From Gemmatimonadota bacterium (lineage in GTDB: Bacteria; Latescibacterota; UBA2968; UBA8231), in the NCBI GenBank assembly GCA_018673255.1, contig JABHDC010000239.1:1-5404 (forward strand): 5,404 nt of DNA, given 5' to 3'. The translations under genes were made by a program, and so were the position numbers. Numbering within the stretch: position 1 is the stretch's first letter; each line of letters begins with the position of its first letter. Shown piece after piece: positions 1 through 5,404 of the stretch. Below the pieces are notes generated by a model that was given only the letters and a program-made list of their open reading frames with translations, was not told where the DNA came from and ran no database searches.

Positions 1-464
1 ACTACGGCACGAAGGACCTGAATGCCGGGGTCACCGTCGAGGTCGTGCTGCATCTCTCCTCTCTTGAAACGGGGCAGGTGCTGCTGGACACCCGCTCCAT
101 CGAGGGCAAGGGGATGGTGCTGCAGACGACGCGCCGGGGCACCGTGGAAATCGTGCTGGATGACGGACGTACACAGAATCGCTGGGACAGTGATGAAGGT
201 CTGCTGGTCGCCGGTCAGACCCAGCATGTGGGTATCGTCATCGACGGGGGACCCAAGACGATCTCCTTCATCGTGGATGGTGCGCTGTGCGATGGGGGGG
301 AGCAACGGCAATTCGGTTGGGGACGATTCAATCCACATCTGCGTGACCTGAATGGTGCCCCCCAACTGGAGATCGGTGTCGGTGTGCAGATGGTGCGTGT
401 GTACGACCGGGCCCTGATGACCAGTGAGGTGATCGGCAACGGTCGGGCGACGCAGGTTGGGTGA
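1..464 (+). CDS. C-terminal part of a LamG/concanavalin A-like jelly-roll domain protein (5' end outside window)
   Basis: The reading frame is open from the window edge (first full codon at base 3) to TGA at 462-464, giving the last 153 residues of a longer protein. The segment is rich in alternating beta-strand patterns ([36 protein letters not shown]) and ends in [10 protein letters not shown] followed by a short tail. This is the usual closing strand of LamG/pentraxin-like jelly rolls, in which a 'VRVYDRAL' strand marks the C-terminus. Such domains commonly serve as carbohydrate-binding or substrate-positioning modules at the end of secreted glycosidases, sialidases or BNR-repeat proteins. 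No catalytic residues can be identified in this part, and the N-terminal domains and any signal peptide lie upstream. A run of seven G at 294-300 does not break the frame. The fold assignment is fairly secure; the function of the whole protein is unknown. Confidence 0.75.
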   Translation, partial: YGTKDLNAGVTVEVVLHLSSLETGQVLLDTRSIEGKGMVLQTTRRGTVEIVLDDGRTQNRWDSDEGLLVAGQTQHVGIVIDGGPKTISFIVDGALCDGGEQRQFGWGRFNPHLRDLNGAPQLEIGVGVQMVRVYDRALMTSEVIGNGRATQVG

Positions 465-468
465 GTCC

Positions 469-508
469 GGACGCACGGCGCTGGCGCTCAGGTTCGCCGT
501 CCCCGTCC
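469..508 (+). other. Imperfect inverted repeat between the LamG gene and the epimerase gene
   Basis: GGACG (469-473) can pair with CGTCC (504-508), and ACGGCG (475-480) with CGCCGT (495-500). This gives an 11-bp stem interrupted by a 1/3-nt internal loop and closed by a 14-nt loop. Only three T residues follow, so it is a poor Rho-independent terminator. It could be a weak attenuator, an mRNA-processing or stability hairpin, or chance in GC-rich DNA. It begins 5 nt after the LamG gene stop codon and lies upstream of the epimerase ribosome-binding site. No promoter elements are recognisable in the 80-nt spacer. Confidence 0.3.
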
Positions 509-533
509 TTTCAGGCCACTCAACTTCGCGGAG

Positions 534-539
534 AGGAGG
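534..539 (+). promoter_or_regulatory. Strong Shine-Dalgarno sequence deciding the epimerase start
   Basis: AGGAGG sits 5 nt before ATG 545, near-ideal spacing. It favours ATG 545 over the in-frame GTG at 461, which overlaps the upstream stop codon as GTGA. The 28 residues that the GTG start would add are low-complexity (R/S/P/G/E-rich) and unlike the start of AGE-family proteins. Confidence 0.75.
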
Positions 540-544
540 AGGGG

Positions 545-1723
545 ATGCCAACGAACTGGGCTGGATTGGGCGCTCGATTCCGATCTGACCTTCTGGCGGA
601 TGTGATCCCATTCTGGGAACGTCACTCTATCGACGAAGAGCACGGTGGCTACTTCACCTGCCTGGGCAGGGATGGTACCGTGTTCGATACGGACAAATTC
701 CTCTGGCTGCAGGCGCGTCAGGTGTGGCTCTTCAGCATGCTCTACAATCGGCTGGAGCAGCGTCCGGCGTGGCTCGAGATCGCCACACACGGTGCGACCT
801 TTCTGCGTGAGCACGGTATGGATGCAGAGGGCAACTGGTATTTCTCCGTCGACCGCCAGGGCCAACCCCTCGTTCAGCCCTACAACATCTTCTCCGACTG
901 CTTCGCCGCCATGGCATTCTCCCAGTATGCCCTGGCGACGGGTGATGATGATTCACGGGCACTGGCGGACCGAACCTATCGCAATGTCCTGCGTCGCCAG
1001 GTCGATCCGAAGGGACGCTGGAACAAGCAGGTCCCCGGCACGCGGCCCCTGAAGGGGCTGGCCATGCCCATGATCCTGGCGAACCTGTCTATCGAGTTGA
1101 GCTGGCAGCTCGACGAACACACGCAAGGCCAGGCGATCGACCATTGCATCGGTGAGGTCTTTGGTCCCTTCCACAATGACGCAACGGGTCTGCTGCACGA
1201 GAGTGTCACACCCGATGGCGAGAAGCCTGATTGTTTCGAGGGTCGGCTGATCAATCCGGGCCACGGGATCGAGGCCATGTGGTTCCTGATGGATATCGCC
1301 CAGCGCCGCGGTGACACAGCTCTGATCGAGCGGGCGACGGACACAATGCTGCGCATCCTCGATTTCGGCTGGGATCAGGAGCATGGTGGCATCTACTACT
1401 TCCTTGATTCAGAAGGCCGCCCGCCCCAACAGCTGGAGTGGGATCAGAAGCTGTGGTGGGTGCATCTGGAGACGATGGTGGCCCTGCTGATGGGATATCG
1501 CCTCACCGGCAGGGAGACCTGTCTGGAGCAATACAAGCGTGTCAGCGAATGGGCACTGGCACGATTCCCGGATCAAGCGCACGGCGAGTGGTTTGGTTAT
1601 CTCGATCGGCGTGGTGAGGTGCTGCTGCCGCTGAAGGGTGGCAAGTGGAAGGGGTGCTTCCACGTGCCACGAGGGCTTTACCTGTGCATGCGCGAATGCG
1701 AGCAACTGGCGGAGACGGCATGA
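545..1723 (+). CDS. N-acylglucosamine 2-epimerase (AGE) family sugar epimerase/isomerase
   Basis: This is a 392-residue cytoplasmic protein with no signal peptide, the normal length for the AGE family, whose members are (alpha/alpha)6 barrels. Known members interconvert N-acetylglucosamine and N-acetylmannosamine, epimerise cellobiose, or isomerise mannose or sulfoquinovose. Hallmarks visible here are QARQVW with Arg58, [10 protein letters not shown] at 116-125, [10 protein letters not shown] with His240 and Glu243, KLWWVHLE with His307 and Glu309, and KGCFHVPR with His373. Arg58, His240, Glu309 and His373 match the catalytic set described for the cyanobacterial GlcNAc 2-epimerase (Arg57, His239, Glu308, His372, from memory), so the protein should be active. 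Sequence alone does not separate GlcNAc epimerase from the cellobiose, mannose or sulfoquinovose branches. The start is ATG 545 with a strong ribosome-binding site. The gene ends in an ATGA overlap with the membrane-protein gene, which indicates translational coupling. An aldolase gene downstream suggests a shared sugar pathway. Confidence 0.88.
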   Translation: MPTNWAGLGARFRSDLLADVIPFWERHSIDEEHGGYFTCLGRDGTVFDTDKFLWLQARQVWLFSMLYNRLEQRPAWLEIATHGATFLREHGMDAEGNWYFSVDRQGQPLVQPYNIFSDCFAAMAFSQYALATGDDDSRALADRTYRNVLRRQVDPKGRWNKQVPGTRPLKGLAMPMILANLSIELSWQLDEHTQGQAIDHCIGEVFGPFHNDATGLLHESVTPDGEKPDCFEGRLINPGHGIEAMWFLMDIAQRRGDTALIERATDTMLRILDFGWDQEHGGIYYFLDSEGRPPQQLEWDQKLWWVHLETMVALLMGYRLTGRETCLEQYKRVSEWALARFPDQAHGEWFGYLDRRGEVLLPLKGGKWKGCFHVPRGLYLCMRECEQLAETA

Positions 1724-3684
1724 GGAATCTGTCGGATCGTCCCCCCTTTACGCTGCGCTCAGCGCTGGTCGGCGCTGCCATGTGCACGATGATTGCGGTG
1801 GGGGCACCCTACGCCAATCTCGTCATCCGCGGTTCGACCCTGTTCTACGATTTCAGCACGGCGGGGGCGCTGTTCCTGTTCTTCGTGTTCGTCGGGCTCG
1901 TCAACGTTCTGCTGCGTGTGCTGGCACCGGTACTGGCATTGGGTCGGCAGGAGTTACTCGTCGTCTACATCATGATGATCGCCGCTTCGGCGATTCCCAC
2001 GATGGGCCTGACGCTGTATCTGCTGCCGATCATCTCCGGTGTGCAATACTACGCTACGCCAGAGAACGAATGGGCCACCCTGATCTCGCCGCATGTGCCC
2101 GAATGGATGGTGCCGCAGAGCACGACGGCGATCAAGTGGTTCTACGAGGGAGCTCCGGCGGGTGTCGGCATCCCCTGGGAAGCCTGGCTGCCGTCGCTGG
2201 CCATGTGGGGGATTCTCATCATCGCGCTGTATCTGGTGATGATCACGTCCATGGTCATCATGCGGCGGCAGTGGATGGAACGAGAACGTCTGATCTATCC
2301 GATCGTGCAGGTGCCGACCGAGATGCTGCAGGAGGGTGATCGCGACAGCTGGCTGCCACCATTCTTCCGATCTCCCTTGATGTGGGCCGGTTTTGCGTTG
2401 CCCGCCATCGTCAGCAGTCTGAATGCGTTGCACGCCTATCACAATTTCATTCCCGGCGTCCAGTTGGTGATGTCGGTGCCCATCTTTCGCAATACCATCT
2501 CTCTCATATTCCGCCTGAGCTTTCCCATGCTCGGGTTCTCCTACCTGATCAATCTCGACATCGCCTTCAGCCTCTGGTTCTTCAACTGGATCGCCAAGAT
2601 CATCAGTGGCACGCTGAATGTGCTGGGTGTGGCCAGTACCGAAAAACTCGGCGTCTACGGCGTGCAGTCCGAGCCGATTCTGGCTCATCAGGGCCAGGGC
2701 GCCATGATGGTCCTGGTGCTGTTCGGACTGTGGCTGGCACGAGAGCATCTGCGCGATGTGCTTCGCAAGGCCTGGTACGGTAACGCGGCCATTGGGCAAG
2801 ATGGCGCCCCAGTCGATGATCGGGGTGAGATGATGTCCTATCGTTCCGCCGTCGTGACCTGGTGTACATCCATGCTGGTCATGACCATCTGGCTCATCGC
2901 TTCCGGGATGGCGCCATGGGCCGCACTGGCTGTTCTGCTGGCGGCGATTCTCATCTTCATCGGTCTGACGCGAGTCGTTGTGGAGAGCGGAGTCTCCACG
3001 GCGGTGGGGCCCATGATCGCCAATTCCTTCATCGTGTCCGCCGTGGGTTCGAGTGTACTCGGCCCCGCGGGCATGATCGGCATGGCCTATACCTACGTCT
3101 GGTCGGCGGACATCCGTACTTTTGTCATGGCCTCCTGTGCACATGGCCTCAAGCTGGCAGATCTGCTCAAATCGAGTCGCCGGCCCTTGTTCTGGCTGCT
3201 CCTGCTGGCCGTGGTGATCAGCCTGGTTGGGTCCGCCTATACCGTGATGGTCCTGGGTTACGAATACGGTGGCATCAATCTGTCGAGCTGGTTCTTCGGT
3301 GGCGGGGTGCGCGCTCCCTTCGAATACATCGCTGTGAAGATGAACACACCCACCGTTGCCAACTGGGGAGGCTTGTTCCACACGATGGTCGGCGGCGGGG
3401 TCATGACGGTCCTGATGCTCGCACGCCACCACCTGCTCTGGTGGCCCCTGCACCCGATCGGCTACCCCATCGGCGCCGTGTGGCTCATGGATCAGCTCTG
3501 GTTCAGTATCTTCCTGGCGTGGCTGATCAAGTTGTCGGTGATGAAGTATGGTGGCCCGGGTCTATTCCGCCGCACGCGGCCCTTTTTTCTCGGGCTCATC
3601 CTGGGGCAGTTTGTCGTCTCCGGCATCTGGCTCCTCATCGACCTCCTCACGGGCATGACGGACAACAGCGTCTTCTGGATCTGA
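1720..3684 (+). CDS. Polytopic inner-membrane protein, DUF6785/DUF6784 family, putative transporter
   Basis: This 654-residue, very hydrophobic protein has roughly 14 predicted membrane spans by eye (about 14-30, 48-72, 79-104, 155-180, 221-238, 257-276, 277-297, 326-340, 376-395, 398-417, 435-460, 489-512, 552-568, 585-605 and 621-643). The N-terminal and central part, with [36 protein letters not shown] and the charged loop [18 protein letters not shown] (182-199), looks like DUF6785. The C-terminal part, with [11 protein letters not shown] (578-588), [12 protein letters not shown] (601-612) and [12 protein letters not shown] (620-631), looks like DUF6784. The two usually occur together and have no proven function. 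Overall shape recalls oligopeptide-transporter (OPT)-type carriers, so transport is an inference. ATG 1720 is chosen because it overlaps the epimerase TGA as ATGA and has GGAG at 1711-1714, 5 nt upstream. An in-frame upstream start at 1645 would add 25 residues inside the epimerase gene and is less likely. Its place between two sugar-enzyme genes suggests a sugar or sugar-acid substrate. Confidence 0.82.
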   Translation: MRNLSDRPPFTLRSALVGAAMCTMIAVGAPYANLVIRGSTLFYDFSTAGALFLFFVFVGLVNVLLRVLAPVLALGRQELLVVYIMMIAASAIPTMGLTLYLLPIISGVQYYATPENEWATLISPHVPEWMVPQSTTAIKWFYEGAPAGVGIPWEAWLPSLAMWGILIIALYLVMITSMVIMRRQWMERERLIYPIVQVPTEMLQEGDRDSWLPPFFRSPLMWAGFALPAIVSSLNALHAYHNFIPGVQLVMSVPIFRNTISLIFRLSFPMLGFSYLINLDIAFSLWFFNWIAKIISGTLNVLGVASTEKLGVYGVQSEPILAHQGQGAMMVLVLFGLWLAREHLRDVLRKAWYGNAAIGQDGAPVDDRGEMMSYRSAVVTWCTSMLVMTIWLIASGMAPWAALAVLLAAILIFIGLTRVVVESGVSTAVGPMIANSFIVSAVGSSVLGPAGMIGMAYTYVWSADIRTFVMASCAHGLKLADLLKSSRRPLFWLLLLAVVISLVGSAYTVMVLGYEYGGINLSSWFFGGGVRAPFEYIAVKMNTPTVANWGGLFHTMVGGGVMTVLMLARHHLLWWPLHPIGYPIGAVWLMDQLWFSIFLAWLIKLSVMKYGGPGLFRRTRPFFLGLILGQFVVSGIWLLIDLLTGMTDNSVFWI

Positions 3685-3716
3685 TTCCACCCCTCGCCTG
3701 AACAAGGTTCAACCAC

Positions 3717-4670
3717 ATGACGACCGGCCCGATGGATCCACCGAAGAATCTGTTGACCGAGGAACTCCGGATCGCGCTGTCGAGCCCCATCCCATCGCTG
3801 CGAACACCCTTCACGATCGATGGCGACGTCGATTGGGACGGTGTGCGGTCCCAGGTGGATTTTGTCATCGCCGGTGGCGCGCGGACCATCATGATCACGT
3901 GGGGAGATTCGCTCCACTCGGTGCTCACCGATGATGAGGTCGCGGAACTTGCCAGGACGGTCGTCGAACATACGGCGGGTCGTGCGAAGGTGATTGCCGC
4001 CGACAACATGTGGGCCACACCCAAGGCCGTGGCTTACGCTGAGTATTGTGCCGAAATCGGGGCAGACCTTCTGATGCTGCTGCCACCGAATTGGGCCGGC
4101 TCCACGACACCCGACTCCCTGGTGACACACTTTGCAGCCTGCGGTGTTCATCTGCCGACGATGGTCGTCACCGCCTACTTCAATCAGGGCGCTGTGCCGC
4201 CGGTGTCGGCCTGCATGGATCTGATCAAGCGCCTGCATGCACAGGTGCCGAGTGTGGTCGCCATCAAGGATGATCTGCTCGGTGAACTCGGTGTGCAGAT
4301 CTGCTCGAGTGTGCGACCCGAGTGGGCTGTCGTTTCGGGCGGACTCATGCGCAACCATACCTTTCAGGTGCCCTGGGGTGTGGACGGGTATCTGTCGATG
4401 TTCATGAGTTTCCGACCCGATATCGCCTGGAAATACTTCGAGGCCATCGAGTCAGGCAACTATCACGGCGCCTGGGAGACCATGCGCCAGATCGAGGGCC
4501 CCCTGCGCGACTACATGGGGCAGTCTCCAGGTGGCTTCAATGCCATCGTGCATGGCCTCAGCGAACTCTACGGGGTCAGCGGCAGGTATCTGCGCCCCCC
4601 CTACACGACACTCACGGATGCGCAGATGGATGATCTGGCCGGTGTGTGCAAGGATCTGGGGATCCTGTGA
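3717..4670 (+). CDS. Dihydrodipicolinate synthase/N-acetylneuraminate lyase (DapA/NanA) family aldolase
   Basis: This is a 317-residue cytoplasmic TIM-barrel protein of class I pyruvate-dependent aldolase type, slightly longer than the usual ~290-300 because of a ~20-residue N-terminal lead. Family landmarks are SPIPSLRTPFT near the first strand (23-33), VTAYFN with the catalytic-type Tyr154, and VVAIKDD with Lys184 as the expected Schiff-base lysine. GVDGYLSMF (221-229) and the C-terminal YLRPPYTTLTD (291-301) also fit. The conserved G-(S/T)-T-G-E loop is changed: the segment reads MITWGDSLHS (59-68), with Thr61-Trp62 where sialate lyase has Ser-Thr and Asp64 for the Glu. The enzyme probably cleaves or forms a 2-keto acid, but not necessarily sialic acid or dihydrodipicolinate, so no gene symbol is given. 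It begins 32 nt after the membrane-protein gene with only a weak AAGG (3704-3707) ribosome site. Family certain, substrate unknown. Confidence 0.85.
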   Translation: MTTGPMDPPKNLLTEELRIALSSPIPSLRTPFTIDGDVDWDGVRSQVDFVIAGGARTIMITWGDSLHSVLTDDEVAELARTVVEHTAGRAKVIAADNMWATPKAVAYAEYCAEIGADLLMLLPPNWAGSTTPDSLVTHFAACGVHLPTMVVTAYFNQGAVPPVSACMDLIKRLHAQVPSVVAIKDDLLGELGVQICSSVRPEWAVVSGGLMRNHTFQVPWGVDGYLSMFMSFRPDIAWKYFEAIESGNYHGAWETMRQIEGPLRDYMGQSPGGFNAIVHGLSELYGVSGRYLRPPYTTLTDAQMDDLAGVCKDLGIL

Positions 4671-4717
4671 TGGACATCGAGGGCAGTTCTGCACACGAGC
4701 ACGGGAGACATGCATGA
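4670..4717 (+). other. 15-codon micro-ORF bridging the aldolase and porin genes
   Basis: ATG 4670-4672 shares its A with the aldolase stop (TGA 4668-4670, a TGATG junction). The frame runs 15 codons (MDIEGSSAHEHGRHA) to TGA 4715-4717, which overlaps the porin start ATG 4714 as ATGA. The arrangement would let terminating ribosomes reinitiate and carry translation directly onto the porin start. The peptide has no recognisable domain, so if translated, the act of translation is more likely to matter than the product. It may also be chance: a 15-codon ORF between two genes is not rare. Confidence 0.25.
4703..4707 (+). promoter_or_regulatory. Shine-Dalgarno sequence for the porin gene
   Basis: GGGAG at 4703-4707 lies 6 nt upstream of ATG 4714, good spacing. 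This ATG is preferred over the out-of-frame ATG at 4710 because only the 4714 frame begins with a proper signal peptide and stays open to the window end. Confidence 0.6.
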
Positions 4718-5404
4718 ATCGCCCTCAGTTCAGCTTTGCCGCCCTGCTCACCCTGATCGCGCTTTCTGGCTCGGCCTCGGCGCAACCGGAGGGTGTGCAG
4801 GTCTTCGGTTACTTCCAGAGCACATTTACGCACCAGACCCGGTTGCAGACACAGTTCGAGAAGGCCTCAGAGCAGAACAGCTTCAGCGTCCAGCAGCAGA
4901 ATCTCTTCTTTCAACGTGACATCGATCGCCAATGGCGCGCCTTCGTCAATATCGAATTCGTCAACAGTTTCTCTTCGGCGCGTGGCTGGGGTTCGGCGAG
5001 TCTGGAAGAGGTATGGGTTCGTTATCGGCTCGGTCGCCGGTTGAATATCAAGCTGGGCCAATCGATTCCGGTCTTCAACAACCTGAATGAGATCAAGACG
5101 AAGACACCGCTTCTGCCTTATATCATCCGTCCCCTCGTGTATGAGGCGTCGTTTTCGGAATTCCTCGCCGTGGAAGAGTATCTACCGCAGCAAGCTTTCC
5201 TGCAGGCCTACGGGTATATCCCCATCGAGCGCCTCAAGCTCGACTATGCTGCCTATATCGGGAATGGTCCCAATATCAATGACGATGGCGACGGCGCGCA
5301 GACCGGCGTCGACACGACCGACTCCTTCCTCGTGGGTGGGCGAATCGGTCTACGAGCCGACGCACTGAAGATCGGCTTCTCTGCCGCCCGTGATCACGCC
5401 TACG
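4714..5404 (+). CDS. Outer-membrane porin-like beta-barrel protein, N-terminal 230 residues (3' end outside window)
   Basis: The frame is open from ATG 4714 to the window edge, with no stop. Residues 1-23 form a classical Sec signal peptide: a short basic N-terminus (MNRPQ), a hydrophobic core FAALLTLIAL, and SASA before Gln24, so cleavage is expected after Ala23. The mature part starts with VQVFGYFQSTFT and continues with alternating aromatic/polar strands (QQNLFFQRDI, RAFVNIEFVNSF, LEEVWVRYRLG, LNIKLGQSIPVF, FLQAYGYIP, LKLDYAAYIGNG). That is the pattern of an outer-membrane beta-barrel, similar in style to OprO/P- or Gram-negative porin-type proteins. The acidic stretch NINDDGDGAQTGVDTTD (187-203) looks like an extracellular loop and could bind cations. 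It follows the aldolase gene by 43 nt in the same direction, so it is probably the outer-membrane entry route of the same pathway. Exact porin family and substrate cannot be told from this part. Confidence 0.8.
   Translation, partial: MNRPQFSFAALLTLIALSGSASAQPEGVQVFGYFQSTFTHQTRLQTQFEKASEQNSFSVQQQNLFFQRDIDRQWRAFVNIEFVNSFSSARGWGSASLEEVWVRYRLGRRLNIKLGQSIPVFNNLNEIKTKTPLLPYIIRPLVYEASFSEFLAVEEYLPQQAFLQAYGYIPIERLKLDYAAYIGNGPNINDDGDGAQTGVDTTDSFLVGGRIGLRADALKIGFSAARDHAY

Noticed and set aside
294..300. G7 homopolymer (and C7 at 4595-4601) as possible frameshift sites
   Set aside because: Both lie in intact frames with family-typical sequence on either side, so there is no sign of a broken gene or programmed frameshift.
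461..544. GTG 461 as the epimerase start (GTGA overlap with the LamG gene)
   Set aside because: It would add 28 non-conserved, low-complexity residues, and ATG 545 has a strong Shine-Dalgarno sequence and fits the family length. It cannot be fully excluded.
1645..1719. Upstream in-frame start for the membrane protein at 1645
   Set aside because: It lies inside the epimerase coding region and adds an unlikely basic leader. ATG 1720 has an ATGA overlap and a GGAG ribosome site.
1954..3453. Long antisense open frame of about 499 codons opposite the membrane-protein gene
   Set aside because: Its translation is a His/Gln/Asp/Arg-rich sequence with no domain pattern, the expected mirror of hydrophobic, GC-biased codons. 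The sense strand carries a well-conserved family.
2862..3701. Same-strand open frame of about 279 codons in another phase within the membrane-protein gene
   Set aside because: Arg/His/Gly-rich translation without domain signals; the overlapping frame encodes the conserved DUF6784 motifs.
3700..3710. GAAC-AAG-GTTC inverted repeat between the membrane-protein and aldolase genes, as a terminator or operator
   Set aside because: Only 4 bp with a 3-nt loop and no T-run; too short to distinguish from chance, and it overlaps the probable ribosome site.
3492..4358. Antisense open frame of about 288 codons across the membrane-protein/aldolase junction
   Set aside because: It spans parts of two convincing sense genes, has no recognisable motifs and no good ribosome site.
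545..4670. Calling the cluster a standard sialic-acid nan operon
   Set aside because: There is no NanK-type kinase or NagA/NagB-type gene, the epimerase is AGE-type rather than NanE, and the aldolase lacks the Ser-Thr pair typical of sialate lyase.

Overview
The window holds one co-directional, tightly packed cluster on the + strand: two genes cut by the window edges and three complete ones. It is GC-rich. The last gene encodes a signal-peptide-bearing outer-membrane beta-barrel protein, so the host is a Gram-negative-type (diderm) bacterium. From general knowledge, the combination of a LamG-like domain protein, a DUF6785/DUF6784 membrane protein, an N-acylglucosamine 2-epimerase (AGE) family protein and a divergent DapA/NanA-family aldolase suits environmental lineages such as Planctomycetota, Latescibacterota, Poribacteria or Armatimonadota. 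The sequence alone does not fix the phylum.

Layout: (1) 1-464, the C-terminal 153 residues of a protein ending in a concanavalin A/LamG-like jelly-roll domain. (2) 465-544, a short spacer with an imperfect hairpin and then a strong Shine-Dalgarno sequence. (3) 545-1723, an AGE-family epimerase/isomerase with its catalytic residues in place. (4) 1720-3684, a polytopic inner-membrane protein (DUF6785 + DUF6784), overlapping the previous gene by an ATGA. (5) 3717-4670, a dihydrodipicolinate synthase/N-acetylneuraminate lyase family aldolase that keeps the Schiff-base lysine but has an altered substrate-binding motif. (6) 4671-4713, a junction bridged by a 15-codon micro-ORF that touches the genes on both sides. 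(7) 4714 to the end, the first 230 residues of an outer-membrane porin-like beta-barrel.

Inferred working model: the genes form one operon for import and breakdown of a sugar or sugar acid. The porin would admit the substrate to the periplasm and the DUF6785 protein would move it across the inner membrane. The aldolase and the AGE-family enzyme would then cleave and epimerise or isomerise it, and the LamG protein upstream might bind or process a glycan outside the cytoplasm. The set resembles a sialic-acid (Nan) catabolic module in gene content, but no kinase or deacetylase is visible and the aldolase motif differs from true sialate lyases, so the substrate is open. There are no RNA genes, mobile elements, CRISPR arrays or convincing promoters or intrinsic terminators in the window.
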